Shown here: positions 1 through 11,846 of the stretch, in pieces
Layout of the letters: every line of letters begins with the position of its first letter
How positions within the stretch are numbered: position 1 is the first letter of the stretch
Assembly: GCF_018446385.1 (NCBI RefSeq)
Contig: NC_055996.1
Span: 52,002,365 to 52,066,364 of the forward strand
Direction of reading: 5' to 3'
DNA: 64,000 nt
Source of the DNA: Zingiber officinale
Taxonomy: Eukaryota > Streptophyta > Magnoliopsida > Zingiberales > Zingiberaceae
Translations under genes and position numbers: made by a program
Notes under the pieces: generated by a model
Told to the model about the DNA's origin: nothing
Database searches by the model: none
The model's input: the letters and a program-made list of their open reading frames with translations, nothing else

Positions 1-1829
1 GGATTGGTGCGGTAGTTCAATAATAATTCTTTAGTGGTATGAATTATTATTGATGAAGCTAAGTTGTGTGTTCGGGGCGAACACGGGAAGCTTAATTTCA
101 TCGGGAGACCAAAACCAATTCCTCCTCTCGGTCCCTATCGTAGCCTCTTGTATATAGAGATTTATACCCATCACATGCCCACCTTCTTACCCACTTTTGG
201 TGGCTGGCCAAGCTAGCTTGGAACCCAAGCTAGGGCCGGCCAAGACCCAAAGGTTGAGCCAAGTTGGTGGCCGGCCAATGCTTGGAGTCTAAGCATGATG
301 TGGCCGGCCACATCATATTAAAAAGGATTTTATTTATAAATTTTTTCTTATGTGGATTCCATGGTTTTAAAAGAGAGTTTAAAATTTAAATCTTTCTTTT
401 TATAGCTTTTTACAAAGGATTAAGAAAAGATTTGAAATCTTTCCTTATTTGTAAATTGAAAGGTAGATTTTAATTTTGAGAAAACTTTCCTTTTTTAACT
501 ATGTTCATGATTTAAAAGAGAGTTTAAAAAATTAAATATTTCTTTTATAAGTTTCTACAAAAGATTTGATATCTTTCCTTATAGATTGAAAGGAGATTTT
601 AATTTTTAGAGATAACTTTCCTTTTTGGAGATCATCCACATGTTTGAAAGAAAATTTTTAATTTATAAAATTTCTTTTTTATAATCCACCATGAAGGGAA
701 AAATTATTGGAGAAATTTTTTATAAATTTCCGGAGACAAATTAGGAAGTTTTAATTCTTGTGTTAATTAAAACTCTCCTTGTTTTGTTTTTAATAGTGGC
801 CGGCCATTACAAATTGAGAAGAGAAAATTGTTTTTAATTAAATAAGTTTTCCTTTTCATGTCATAAGAATTAAGGAAGTTTTTATTTTAATTTCCTTATT
901 TGCCGAGACCAAGGATTATAAAAGAGGGGGTAGAGGTGCCTTCATGGCTAACGATTCTATTCTTTTTCTCTCCCTCTTTTCCTTGGTGTGGCCGGTCATA
1001 GAAGTTCTCTCTTCTTCCTTTTCTTTCTTCTTCATTGGCCGAACCTCATCATCTCATGGAGCTTGAAGGTGGTCGAATTCTAGCATGGAGAAGAAGGAGA
1101 GAAAGGAAGCATCCCTTGGAGCTTGGTGGTGGTGGTCAAACCACATCTATTCATGGAATATTTGTGGTGGCCGAATCATGCTTTGAGAAGAAGGTGGGTT
1201 AGGTGGATTCTCATCTCGGTAGATCGTTGCCCACACAACGTCCGAGATAAGAAGAGGAATACGGTAAAAGATCAAGAGGTCATTAAAGTTTACAAAGGAA
1301 GGTATAATTAGTAATTAATTTCCGCATCATACTAGTTGTATTTCTTTTGTATGAATTCTAAATACAAGAGGCAATTAGATCTAGTTTTTTGAAATAGTTT
1401 TTCGAGTTTGTGTTTTCTTCTTTTTCGAATTTGTGATTCGATTGTTCTTTTTGGTTAACCTAGAGTTATTTAAGAAAATAAATATTAGCTTTCCTTAAAA
1501 GGCTTTGCCTAGGCGGTGGTGGTTGCTCCCATATCCAAGAAGGTCATGTGCCTCGCCATGCAGTCCTGGAAGCTAATTTTGGAAATTAATATTTATGGAA
1601 TTAATAACTTAGGTATATTTGAATCAATAGTGTTAAGTTCCGCTTGCGATTCAAATCTAAACCATTAAGAACAGATAAGTTAAATTTGGAATCAATGATG
1701 TTAAGTTCCGTCTGTGATTTCTAATTTAACTTCTAAAGAACATAATAGGTTATTTAAGGAAAGGTTCGACACTTGTACAAAAAAATTTTGTACAGTGGAA
1801 TCGGTACGTTTTCTTAGGACTAACCAACA
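1..1829 (+). mobile_element. LTR-like block of a copia-type retroelement
   Basis: No gene is visible. The block is AT-rich and ends with ctaaccaaca at about 1829, a typical LTR terminus ending in CA. A TATA-like box (tataaaag) lies at 917-924, followed by a pyrimidine-rich leader, which fits the U3/R organisation of an LTR. No tggtatcagag primer-binding site follows 1829, so it is more likely a 3' or solo LTR than a 5' LTR. The left end was not identified and may lie outside the window. Positions 1500-1580 resemble a non-coding block found after gag in the copia array at 14510 and 17570. The lineage is inference. Confidence 0.5.
188..310. repeat. GGCCGGCC palindrome cluster
   Basis: Several copies of the 8-bp palindrome ggccggcc, or near copies such as ggctggcc, occur within about 120 bp, and another lies near 798-805. 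They sit upstream of the TATA-like box at 917, the same arrangement seen in other LTR families of this window. The sequence is direct evidence; a role in transcription is inference. Confidence 0.6.
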
Positions 1830-2639
1830 AGGGACAGTGTAATAACTTATACTTTCTTTTTTAAAACAGTATTATAAAGAATGCAACAATATTTAAATTT
1901 ACCAAAACTTTAGAGCGCCCTCGTGTGTTGCTGTCGATCTGTCAAAAATGATCAGATGACTCGAAAGCGCAGCTTGGTGGTAGACAAGCTTCTTTGAAGT
2001 AGCAGTTGGAAGTCGGAGCGGTTGGAAGTCCAATCAGAAGCATAGAATTTCTTATCAGTGATTGACGTCATGGCTTGGGCGATCACTCCTTTTATTGAGC
2101 ATGGAAGGCGCCTTCAAAGGCCTTGAAGGCACCTCCAATGTGGCAAGTCTGATCCTGAACAGCCCGATCCCTATCTTTGATGAAATCTGAACTTTATCCT
2201 GCGGAAGGCGCCTTCAAAGCACTGAAGGCACCTTCCATGAACAGTCCTATGGTGCCTTCCAATGCTTGAAGGCGTCTTCCATGAAGGCACCTTCCATCTC
2301 CTGGAAGACGCCTCGAATACTGTTCACCCGAGACTTTTTGTGCTCTTATTGCCTTGCAAAGTGTGTTACTCTAATAAACTAAATAATAATATGCAAGACA
2401 AGTATTAGCACAATAATACTGAGTATCACAATTGTGATTTTGCTTTCGCTTTCAAAAACTCATATCACAATTGTGCTCAGTTCAAAGAATGTCGTGATCG
2501 AGAGTTGCTTCATGTGGATTTCAATTTTTCGGATTGATATGCCTAAGTTTTCTAGTATGTTACAAGTAGAGATTGTATTGGTTGGATTAACAAAGTTGAG
2601 AGAATTTTTTATTATCAAGAAGTGTTTAATTGTGTTTTC
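1830..2639. other. Non-coding stretch with aaggcgcctt-type palindromes
   Basis: I see no convincing gene here. Positions 2098-2330 carry repeated short palindromic words of the type ggaaggcgccttcaaagg and tgaaggcacctcc. They closely resemble the palindromes in the LTRs of the copia element at 40070-48785 and in its internal region near 45000. The stretch is probably an old fragment of a related LTR. The short open frame at 2434-2688 has no recognisable features and is probably chance. Confidence 0.4.
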
Positions 2640-3354
2640 TAGTATTTGTTATCTAGTGAAACTTGTAATCGACCAAGTTTTATGTTAAAAAATATTATTT
2701 AGGACCTTTTAAAGGCTCCGAATAACTTTTTTAGTATTTTTTTGTAATTTTAAAATTTTAAGTAGTTAGGATATTTTAATCTTTTAAAGTTACTTTTGGG
2801 TCGAAGGGCGAATATAAACGGCTATTTAATTTTTTTTAGAAATTATCTTTTATTATTAAATCAAATACATCTTATTTGATAAAACTATTGACGGCAATTT
2901 CTCAGTTTATCATTTTTTTTTTCTATCTTATTTCCTCTAGACTACCGCCCGTAGAATAACCTGACTGACATCCACCAAAAGAAAGCCAAATGTGCTTAGA
3001 AGTTGTAGGTTGTGTCTTTGGGCTACAGATTGCCGACACCAATGCATCTGTTTATTGAATTGTCAACATAACTAAAGAGAATTGAGCGCTTTAAGATTAG
3101 TGCAAAGATTTCTGTCTATTTGAAGTCCCTTTCACTGGATGCTCCATGAATGACTCCGATTAATTGTTAACTAATTATCGACGTCTCAAATCAACAACAG
3201 AACTCTGCGTACGATTTTCGCAAAGAAGAGACGTGTGATCGTTGGATCTCGATCACGATTAATCCAGTAATTACGGAGTCTTCCAATTAAATTAATCTCG
3301 CAACGCAACGTATTCCACGGCAAGCAGCAAGAACAGAGCAGAACAGAGCAGATC

Positions 3355-3362
3355 TATAAATA
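3355..3362 (+). promoter_or_regulatory. TATA box of protease copy A
   Basis: tataaata lies about 95 bp upstream of the ATG at 3458, a normal spacing for a plant gene with a short leader. It follows two copies of a gaacagagca direct repeat. Copy B has tataaatg at the matching place and nearly three copies of the repeat. Confidence 0.65.
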
Positions 3363-3457
3363 GTCGAAGCCCGTCGCTTAATCTCTCACTAAGCTTGAAT
3401 TAGTTGATCGATTAACTGATTAATTAATCACTTGTAAAAGCGTTTCGAGAGCAGCTG

Positions 3458-4586
3458 ATGGGTAGAATTCCAGCCGCCGCCTTCACCGTGAAGCAATGCC
3501 TCGTCTTGGCGGCCTTGTTCGCTGTAATATCAAGCACCGCTTGGGGGCGCAAGCTAAGTTATCCAGAGAGCATGTCCATGGCAGAGAGGCACGAGCGGTG
3601 GATGGCGCAGCACGGGCGCGTCTACCGCGATGACGCAGAGAAGCAGCGCCGCTTCGACATCTTCAAGTCCAACGTCGAGCTCATCGACTCGTTCAACGCC
3701 GCCGGCAAGCACAAGTACTCGCTGGGCATCAACCAGTTCGCCGACATGACCAACGAGGAGTTCAAATCTTCCTACACTGGCTTCAAGAATATGATCGCGG
3801 CGAAGCCGATCAGGAAGGGAGGATTCATGTACGAGAACGTGTCCGCGACGCCGAAGAGCGTCGACTGGAGGACCAAAGGAGCAGTCACTCCCATCAAAGA
3901 TCAAGGGCAGTGTGGTATGCATAATTTGGAGGAACAATAATTTAGTTAATTATTGCTCCAACGGAATCTAATTCGTTTGCTCGAGCAAAACAGGATGTTG
4001 CTGGGCGTTCTCGGCAGTGGCGGCGATGGAGGGCATCACCAAGCTCACCGCTGGCAAGTTGATCTCTCTCTCCTAGCAGCAGCTGGTGGACTGCGACGTC
4101 CACGGCGAGGACCAAGGCTGCAACGGCGGCCTCATGGACAACGCGTTCGAGTTCATCATCAACAACGGCGGCCTCGCCACCGAGACCAAGTACCCTTACC
4201 AGGCCACCGACGGCACCTGCAGCAAGCAGAAATCCTCCCCCTCCGCCGCCGCCATCAGTGGGTACGAGGACGTGCCTGCTGACGATGAGGCGGCGCTCCG
4301 CAAGGCCGTGGCCCACCAGCCGGTGTCTGTGGCGATAGAGGCCAGCGGATCGGCCTTCCAGTTCTACAACGGCGGCGTCTTCACGGGGGAATGCGGAACT
4401 GATCTCGACCACGGCGTCACAGCGGTGGGCTACGGCGCGACGAGCGATGGCAGCAAGTACTGGCTGGTGAAGAATTCTTGGGGTGCCGATTGGGGGGAGA
4501 ACGGCTACATAAGGATGGAAAGGGACGTGGATGCTAAGGAAGGGCTGTGTGGTATCGCCATGCAAGCTTCCTACCCAACTGCTTGA
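3458..4586 (+). pseudogene. Papain-like cysteine protease, copy A (premature stop)
   Basis: This copy is homologous to the C1A proteases of the SAG39/SAG12 group, vacuolar or secreted endopeptidases typical of senescing tissue. Exon 1 is 3458-3914, a 79-bp GT-AG intron spans 3915-3993, and exon 2 is 3994-4586. The reading frame is 350 codons including the stop. It has a signal peptide, an I29 inhibitor propeptide with an ERF-type motif, and a peptidase domain with the catalytic positions of copy B. The single obvious lesion is tag at 4074-4076 (codon 180), where copy B has a glutamate codon in LSEQQLVDC; this is one G-to-T change. Translation would end 25 residues after the catalytic cysteine, so a protease cannot be made unless the stop is bypassed. 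An assembly or sequencing error is possible because it is one base. Confidence 0.85.
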
Positions 4587-4597
4587 AGTCATTTGTC

Positions 4598-4615
4598 TAT
4601 ATATATATATATATA

Positions 4616-4652
<37 letters not shown>
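4598..4652. repeat. (TA)n microsatellite in the 3' flank of protease copy A
   Basis: An almost pure TA run of about 55 bp begins 12 bp after the stop codon, with one interruption (tctat). The matching place in copy B holds only a short atatatatacatatata tract, so the array expanded or contracted after the duplication. Short open frames across it are artefacts of the repeat. Confidence 0.9.
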
Positions 4653-4655
<3 letters not shown>

Positions 4656-4964
4656 TGAGTGCATCGCTTCTCCATATATGCCTTGCGTTCAAAGACCCTT
4701 TTCTCATCTACTATATGATGTATAGGCGTGTCCAGAGAGACATGTGTGCTTGTAAATGTATACGCATGTAATGTGTAGCAAGATCTGAACATGTACCGCG
4801 TAGTGTATGTTCCATTTGCATGCATTGTATAATCCAAAATTTTCTAAGTATTAATGTTGTCTCATCTTGTCTGAAAGTCAATGATATGAATATATATTGG
4901 GAATATAATGTTCCTGTTGATGTTCAATGGACTTTACTCCAACTTGTAATATAAATAGCATCAG

Positions 4965-5543
4965 TACCGAGTCACGAAAAGGGTCCCCGACGATGACCCT
5001 CTGACGCTCAAGTCAGTCTTCGACAAGAAGAAACAGCAAAGAGCGGAGCAACAAGAAAACTGTAGCGTAATAGTAAAATATCGCATACCTCCGTTGATGC
5101 TTGGACCCCCCCCCCCTCTCCCCCTTTATATAGAGCTCCTGTAGCGCGCGTGCATGCTTCCCAAGGCAGGTAGGCGTCCTCAAGTTTTTCCTGAAAAGAC
5201 TCGTCAGTAAAGTGTCCCTGACACAGTACCTTAACAGGCCGAGCATATCTCTGAAGTTATAGTGAAAGCTTCCGCCGTACGATCCTGTCTAACTATGGCG
5301 CCTGTCAGCGGCACTAGCTCCCAAAAGGATGTCAAAAATAGTCTGTTGTGGCTGTTGCTTGGCCGAGTGGAATAGCTGCACGGTTGGAATTCCGTTGTCC
5401 GCGTGTTGTCTGTTGTTGAGCCGAGTGGGATAGCCGCTCGGCCAGAATTTCACTGTCCGCATGTTCTGTTGCTGGGCCGAGCGGGATAGTCGCTTGGCCG
5501 GAAGTCCACTGTCCGCATGCTTTATTGCTGGGCCCAGTGGGAT
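4965..5543 (-). mobile_element. Tat-type LTR fragment on the minus strand
   Basis: The reverse complement matches the LTR at 28255-29209 from about 28608 to its 3' end, including the hairpin repeats with gccgagcgg-type words and the gaagactgacttaagcgtc-like segment near 5010. The 5' portion of the LTR is missing: the fragment is cut exactly where the CACTA element begins at 5544. Sequence matching the region just after the LTR in arm B continues from 4965 down to about 4860. Similarity to the arm B copy is clearly below that of the protease gene. Confidence 0.75.
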
Positions 5544-6270
5544 CACTACAAAAAATAAGGCATTCTGGGATAAATTTTGGGATGAATTTAAAAAAAAAAA
5601 ATCGTTGCAAAATTTTTTGGGACAAAATCAGGGACGAAAATTTTTTCGTCCTAAAATGGTTGATGCCAACTTTTGGAACGAATTATGGTTTGTTGTAAAT
5701 TTGGCAACGAATTTGGGGACGAAAATGGCGATGAATAAAATTTTCGTCCCCAAATTCGTTGCAAAAAAGTATACAAATTTGCAACGAAAAATTTTTTTGT
5801 TGCAAACTTAGCAACGAATTTGGGGACGAATTCACATAATTCTTTTTGCCAAATTTGTCTCTATTTTTGCAACAAATTTGGGGACGAATTCGGTGACAAA
5901 TTATTTTTTGTTGCCAAGTTTGTCCCTAATATTGCAACGAATTTGGGGACAAATTCGGTGACAAAATTTTTTTGGTTGCCATTTTTGTTCCTAATTTTGC
6001 AACGAATAATAAATTTGTTGCAAAATTGGCAACGAATATGGCAACAAAAACTTGCCACTAATTTTTCGTCCCAGAATTCGTCCCAGATTCTGGGACGAAT
6101 TTTGTGAATTCGTCCCAGATTCTGGGATGAATTTTGGGACGAATTTTGTGGATTCATCCCAGAATTCGTCCCAGATTCTGGGACGAAATCTGGGACGAAA
6201 ATAATTTTGTCCCTAATTACGATAGAATTGGGACAAATCATTTTCATCGCCAAATTCGTCCCTATCTTAG
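5544..6270. repeat. CACTA subterminal repeat region
   Basis: Dozens of short repeats occur in both orientations, such as gggacgaatt, ttgcaacgaat and cgtcccaga. In En/Spm elements subterminal repeats bind the TNPA-like protein and are needed for excision. The inverted copies let the region fold into long hairpins. Several open frames on both strands here only reflect the repeat and are not genes. Confidence 0.8.
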
Positions 6271-8480
6271 AATTTTTTTTACAGATTCAATTTATTTCTG
6301 CAATACAATCCATAAATACATAAACACCAAATTCATATAACAAATAATATACATTCAACACATCCTAATTTCACATACAATATTAATAATTGAACTCAAC
6401 TCATAATTCAACAAATATAAAGATCTCAACAAAGTTTACAAGATCCATCTTGTTCAAGCTTCTAGAAAATACTATACAAAGTTCAACAACCCAATGTTTT
6501 ATAAGTCCATCATCCATCCAAGAAAGTAAATAAACTAAGAATACATCAAGTCATCTTCGTCTCCCACAAAAGCTTTGCTCCCCATCAAATCTCCTTTGCC
6601 TACATAACAACAAACAAATAAACCAAATCATGTGTAACAAGAAAGATTGTAAATATGATATGATATGGCCATGTAACAAGAACGATTGGAAACAAGACAT
6701 AACTGTGGAATTCCTTAAACATTCAAATAAATGCCCTATTTACCAACGATATGAATCATCCATGTCATAGCAACGGTAAATAAAATTATAAGAATTATTT
6801 TGAAGCTAAGTACACGTATCGTAACTATGATACAACCTAATATAATTGGCACATCATAGAGAGAGAGAGAGAGAGATCTTGTGAAGTATGGTATTACGGT
6901 TCAAATTTCCTCACTTAGTTAACTTTATTTTTCATTTTAATTTGATGAATTTATAGTTTTGTCCTTGGTTTAGTTGTGTTTTGGTGTTTAATGTAAACTA
7001 AAGGATGTTTAAAATAATTGTTCCTTTCATTGTGTTAACTAGTTGACAATTTCATATGATTAGCTTTAGCACATCTTTAACAACTCTTTACAAAATATTA
7101 AGGTAGGAGGATGCATCATTATCTAGTAAAGAATTTTAGAATGATGTGATGTAATTCTAGATGAAATATAGAACTTTTATGTATCTATATAGTTTTGAGA
7201 CTGTACATAGATCAAATTCAAAACTTTTATATATCTGAATATGCCATAAAAATAATAATTAAAAAATATATAGTTTTCTATCCATTTTTCCTCTATGCAA
7301 AAGTTATTTAATTTATGGTGGTGTTCTTTATTCTATAAATTGTAATTGCACCATTAGATAATAAAGTGGGTTGGATCAGTTCAATAATATTTTCACTAGG
7401 AATGACAACATCTTTGGTACCAACTTTGATAATGTCTTGTGGTATTTTTCTAGATTTAGAATTTTTTTAAACCTTGCATGCTTTTGCTTATTTTCTGTTC
7501 TGGATGATTCTTGAAAACTCACTGATGCATAAAATAATAGTCATGCTTCTGTGGTTTAAACATACATGTAACAATCTTAAAAGCATAGTTAACATGTGGA
7601 TTTTTGTTACAAGTGTATGGATTTTATAAATCTTAGTTGATATATATGTCTTTTTTTGAGGGGATAAGAGAGATGCAAGAAGGACTTGACTTTGTTTCAA
7701 TTAGAATGCCTTTTAATACGGAAAAGATGCATATCATGAAAAAAAGTTGATTTATGGTTTAATAGTACTAAATTCAGATGTGTACAATTAATTTTGAAAA
7801 TCTTAGTTGGTATATTTTTTAGTTTCTTTTACATAGCTATATTATCTTACAATTCAGATGTGTATAAATAATTTTGAGATTTTGAACATAATATAGCGAT
7901 GGATTGAATGTAGTAAATATTTTATTGTCAAATGGTTTTTTTTAATGTTTAATTGTTATCTTAAATATTGTAAATAGACAACAATTTTCTTACAATGATA
8001 ATGAGTTTTAACTATTGAAATTGTTATGATAATACCTATTTCACCATATCAATCAATAGCTACAAATAATCTATGTCCATGTGACATGGAGAGAATGAAA
8101 GGTAATCTTAAAATTTCCTAACATATGAAAATAGCTCAAATGAAGAAAACACAAACTAGTTAAGCTTAATTTGGTGATACTAGTCTTTTAGTACTCATGG
8201 TTACTTGGTTGCTAGGTAAACTGTAATCATAATTTGGAATTTGAACTAATAATGCAGTAGTAATAAATTTCAATTAAATAAAAGAAATTAGAAAAAAAAT
8301 AAATAAAATTAAAAGTTTAACATGTTACTTAATACTTACTTTTTTCTCCGACCTTTAGTTCGCCTCACCAACCCTGTTAAAAACAAATTGATAATATTAA
8401 TTAAAATAAAAATTAGAAAAGTTAACAAACCATTGATTAATGTGTAAAACAGTAAACATGAGAAAAAAAATTCATCATAC
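6271..8480. other. AT-rich non-coding interior of the CACTA element
   Basis: No gene is supported in these 2.2 kb. The sequence is AT-rich, with a short (GA)n run at about 6857-6876. It lies between the subterminal repeats and the 3'-most exon at 8494, so it is probably the 3' untranslated and intergenic part of the element. The small open frame at 7488-7700 shows no features. Confidence 0.6.
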
Positions 8481-8493
8481 ATTATTAAAATCA

Positions 8494-9725
8494 TCAAAAA
8501 CCATCACCATCATCATCGTTATCATCGTAGGCATCATCATCATCGTCATTGGGAGGATTCTGACTTTGAGCGGAGCTCAACTGAAGGTGTTGCATGATTA
8601 ATTTTTGTTGTTGGCGCATATCTCTAATATCTTTCTCCAAATTAGCCCGTTCTAGTTCTCTTTGCACCCTTTCTTGGTCTCTTTGCGATATTATTTCCTT
8701 CATATGGCTAACCTCATCAGTCAAGGTATTTATTTGGGTCGTAAGTGCTGATGTGGAGGAAGAAGTTCCAACTAATCTTTGGGTTCTACTCAAGGAACCC
8801 ATCCCCAATATCCTTTCCCCTTTTGGTCCTCCACTGGCCTCTAACCATAAACTCAAATTATTGCCAACAGACTCCTCAGACCCCTGACTATCGATACCAA
8901 CTTGTGAGCATGTTTGGGCTAGATCGAGTTGATCATATTTTTCTTGTTTTGTAAAACACATACGATATTGATTAGATATAATAGAAACACATATAATATT
9001 AAGACAATAATGGTACGTAACTAATTAAATTTAAACCATATATTAAGATAAAATAAATATTAATTCCAACCTTGACTGCTTTTGCTCTCGCCCCACTCCA
9101 TGTGTTATCTTTTTTTTTTAAAGTGCGGGTGAAAGTATCAATGAAATAAGGCTCCTTCCCTATCTCCTTGGTCTAAAAAAACATTATTTCAAATAATGAA
9201 ATAATTTGATATATATTAAAAATTTGTGAAAGAGTGAAAAAATTACCATTCTCCGTCTATGCTCATCTATGTTAATGGAGTCTCCCGCATATATAGCACT
9301 TGAGTCACCAGAATTGTGAGATTGATTCATTCTATTCAAGTCACTCCTTTGTTTACTCTCCTCCGTTGCCCAAAATATAGTGATCCTCTCCCAATTTCTT
9401 CAGTCATGAAGTTTGGCTTTTTCCCCCGATTCTTTGCGTGACTTAATACATGTCTAATGTGATCACCATATTTCTTTTTAAATATTCTTCGTATCTCGAT
9501 TTCGTCATTCGGGTCCCAATTATTTAAGCGCTGAAATAGAAATTTGTTTTATTATATATTAACTGTAAAATTGAAGTAAAATCAAGAAAATATACTTTGA
9601 ACTCGCTCCACCAAAGTTGTTTCGTGGCCGGGTGAGTGCTTGAATATGTCATAGAATCTCCTCCCCAATGGTTGTTCACGATTCTATTTATTTCTCGAAC
9701 AACTTGTACCAGATTTTCAAATCTG
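8494..9725 (-). pseudogene. CACTA accessory gene (Transposase_24, plant En/Spm type, with coiled coil)
   Basis: The minus strand encodes several exon-like pieces. A piece near 9420-9725 reads like the plant En/Spm transposase family (Pfam Transposase_24), with WWSEFK and WDPNDEIEIRRIFKKKYGDHI-like stretches. A piece near 9070-9175 carries the family signature FTRTLKKKDNTWSGARA. The last exon, 8494-8961, has a Glu/Arg/Gln-rich coiled coil (QRDQERVQRELERANLEKDI) and an acidic Asp-rich tail encoded by a GAT repeat. TNPA-like proteins bind the subterminal repeats; whether this protein does so is inference. Exon borders were not resolved and the start is not clear, so I list it as a remnant. Confidence 0.6.
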
Positions 9726-10198
9726 CATTAAATTACAAAATAACGATGTTAAATAATTAAGATAGGCCTAACAAATAAAATATTTTATAGTACTTACGAA
9801 TCACAGATGGGGACTAAAGGAGCTCACAGATGGGGACTTACGAATATTTTATAGTACTTACCTGATTAGGGGGTGGCATAAGTTCACTAGCAGGTGATGG
9901 ATTTGTCTGGTCCTGTGGCTGCTGTCTACGTCCACCACGTCGAAATATATGTTGGAAATTCCAATAATTTGATAAAGTTAATTACAGATCTGATACATAA
10001 CAAAGGATAATTAAAAACTTACCATTTTTATGTAAAGATTCTAGAAAAGGGGGGAGGGGAAATTTATGAAATGTCACATCTGATGACCTGTAGGAACAAA
10101 TACAATGTGTTAACAGATAAAGTAAATCAAATTATAAAAGAGACAGTATATACAATAAAATATGGGAAATTTTTTTAAATAAGCTAACAAAACTTACC
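9726..10198. other. Non-coding CACTA interior with a small duplication
   Basis: No gene is supported. A short local duplication is visible at about 9784-9862, where a ttttatagtacttac block and a cacagatggggact block each occur twice. The stretch separates the two gene remnants of the CACTA element. Confidence 0.5.
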
Positions 10199-11846
10199 CA
10201 TCATCAAAAATCAAAGTCATCATTGTCATTATCATCCTCCTCTTCCTCCTCCTCTCCTTCCTCCTCCTCCTCCTCATCATCATCATCAATTTCACTTCTA
10301 TCCACGTTTATTACTACACCATTGGGATCTCGTAAAGTTGGAATAATATATTCCTCAGTCTGAAAGGTGTTTGAAACTTCCTCTTGTTGATATGCAATGT
10401 TTTCCCAACGTGCCTCAATTTTTTTCGTGCTTTGGTTTTACAAACAGCCCACCAATCAATCTTATCGCGTTTCAAACTCGGATATGAAGAATAGAATACT
10501 TGAATTGCTTGTTGTGCCAACACAAATGGTTCATATCTCTTATAAAATCTCTTATGATTTATTTCAACTAAATTATAATGTGGATGCACTTTCATCCCTC
10601 TAACAGGGTCAAACCATCGACACATAAATAATATAACTTGCATTTGTGGCCCTGGGTATTCTACTTCTATAATTTCATCCAACAAACCATAAAATCATTG
10701 CTTGCACCTCCTTCATTGGATGACGATACGCACACCCCACTATTCATGGTATTCTTGCCCATTCCATAGTCTTGAGTATGAAAATTATATCCATTTATGA
10801 AATATGCTGGCCAAGTGCGTACGCATGAATTTGGACCCCATGACAGATGGATTAGCCATTCTTGCTCAAGGTGAGCTTGATTAGCTTGAACCTAAGGTCA
10901 AAACACAAATTGTTAAAAGTATGCATATGTATCAACAAAATATAGATTTTTTACTTACATATGATTTGAACCATGCAACAAATTCTTCTTCACAAAATCG
11001 ATCGAACTCTTGTGTCGATAATTCAGAATATAAGTTGGTAAATATCCTACTCAAAAAATCATATTGTTACACAAACAATTGAAAAAATAAAAAAATAAAA
11101 AATATATATATACTTACTCGTAATAGGATGATACTTCTGGACAATTTAGTAAAATATATGTTTGGGCTACCCGCCATTCTTTATCAATTAAGTATCTTTG
11201 TTTACATGGTCCACTTGGTCGACCAAGGTAGTTAAAAATTGAAAATGAGGTAACATTTGGATCAATAGGACCCTCATCATGTCTGCCCGCTCTTCGCCTT
11301 TTGCATTGAACATGAGGTTCAAAATAATATGATGCAAAAGTGGTGACTTCCTCCACAATGTATGCATTAACAATAGAGGCTTCAACTCGTGCTTTATTTT
11401 TCACTTTTTTCTTCAAATGATATAAGAATCTGTTGAAGATATATAAAATTATATTAAATATATATATAAATGATCCAGGAGTAGAAGTAATTTTTTTTTG
11501 CATTCAAACAGTCGAATTATACAAATAAGACACTCTACCTTTCAAATGGATACATCCACCGAAAATGGACGGGTCCTCCAACTTTGGCCTCATATGGCAA
11601 GTGAACCAAAAGATGTTCCATGGAGTCAAAAAAAGAGGGTGGAAATATCCTTTCCAAATTGCACAAAATGATTGGAATATCTCTCTCTAACTTCTCCATG
11701 TGTGAACGCCTCAAAACTGTTGAGCAAATATCATGTAGGAAAATACTTAACTCCGTAATCGCTCTCCATACAAATTGTGGTAAGAGTTCCTTAAAAGCAA
11801 TAGGAATCGGTCTTTGCATTATGATATGACAATCATGACTTTTCAT
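10199..11846 (-). pseudogene. CACTA TNP2-downstream gene with DUF4218 and DUF4216 domains
   Basis: Reading leftwards, DUF4218 begins with MKSHDCHIIMQRPIPIAFKE at 11846 and continues to WMYPFER. A 109-bp GT-AG intron (11538-11430) then joins it to FLYHLKKKVKNKA. A further exon near 10963-11045 reads FDRFCEEEFVAWFKSY. DUF4216 follows at about 10880-10314, with RWFDPVRGMKVH, INHKRFYKRYEPFVLAQQA and KIDWWAVCKTKA. A one-base shift in the A/T run at about 10418-10426 moves the frame, after which the expected tail resumes and ends in an Asp/Glu-rich tract at 10200-10290. In intact CACTA elements these domains are fused to or follow the TNP2 transposase, which is absent here. Their function is unknown. 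Confidence 0.75.

Larger units (their letters stand above)
2640..5543 (+). repeat. Arm A of a large inverted duplication
   Basis: This segment matches the reverse complement of 28608-33445. Collinear landmarks are the AT-rich block at 2640-2940, the upstream region at 2940-3060, the promoter, both exons and the intron of the cysteine protease, its 3' flank, and a Tat-type LTR fragment at 4965-5543. Arm B is longer because it carries an insertion of about 1.85 kb at 31163-33008 and a 140-bp insertion at 29299-29438. By eye the match is almost perfect from about 3365 to 4590 and falls towards roughly 85-93% outside. The outer end is placed where similarity fades near 2640. The inner end is set by the CACTA insertion at 5544. 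Confidence 0.85.

Noticed and set aside
3942..4592. 216-codon open frame on the strand opposite protease copy A (and its twin at 29632-30318)
   Set aside because: It is the GC-rich complement of exon 2 with no domain and no start context. The papain frame, with intron and catalytic residues, explains the sequence.
4531..4837. Open frames with Tyr-Ile repeats after protease copy A
   Set aside because: They are translations of the (TA)n microsatellite.
5332..6340. Several open frames on both strands in the CACTA end region
   Set aside because: They arise from short repeats in both orientations (gggacgaatt words) and have repetitive, meaningless translations.
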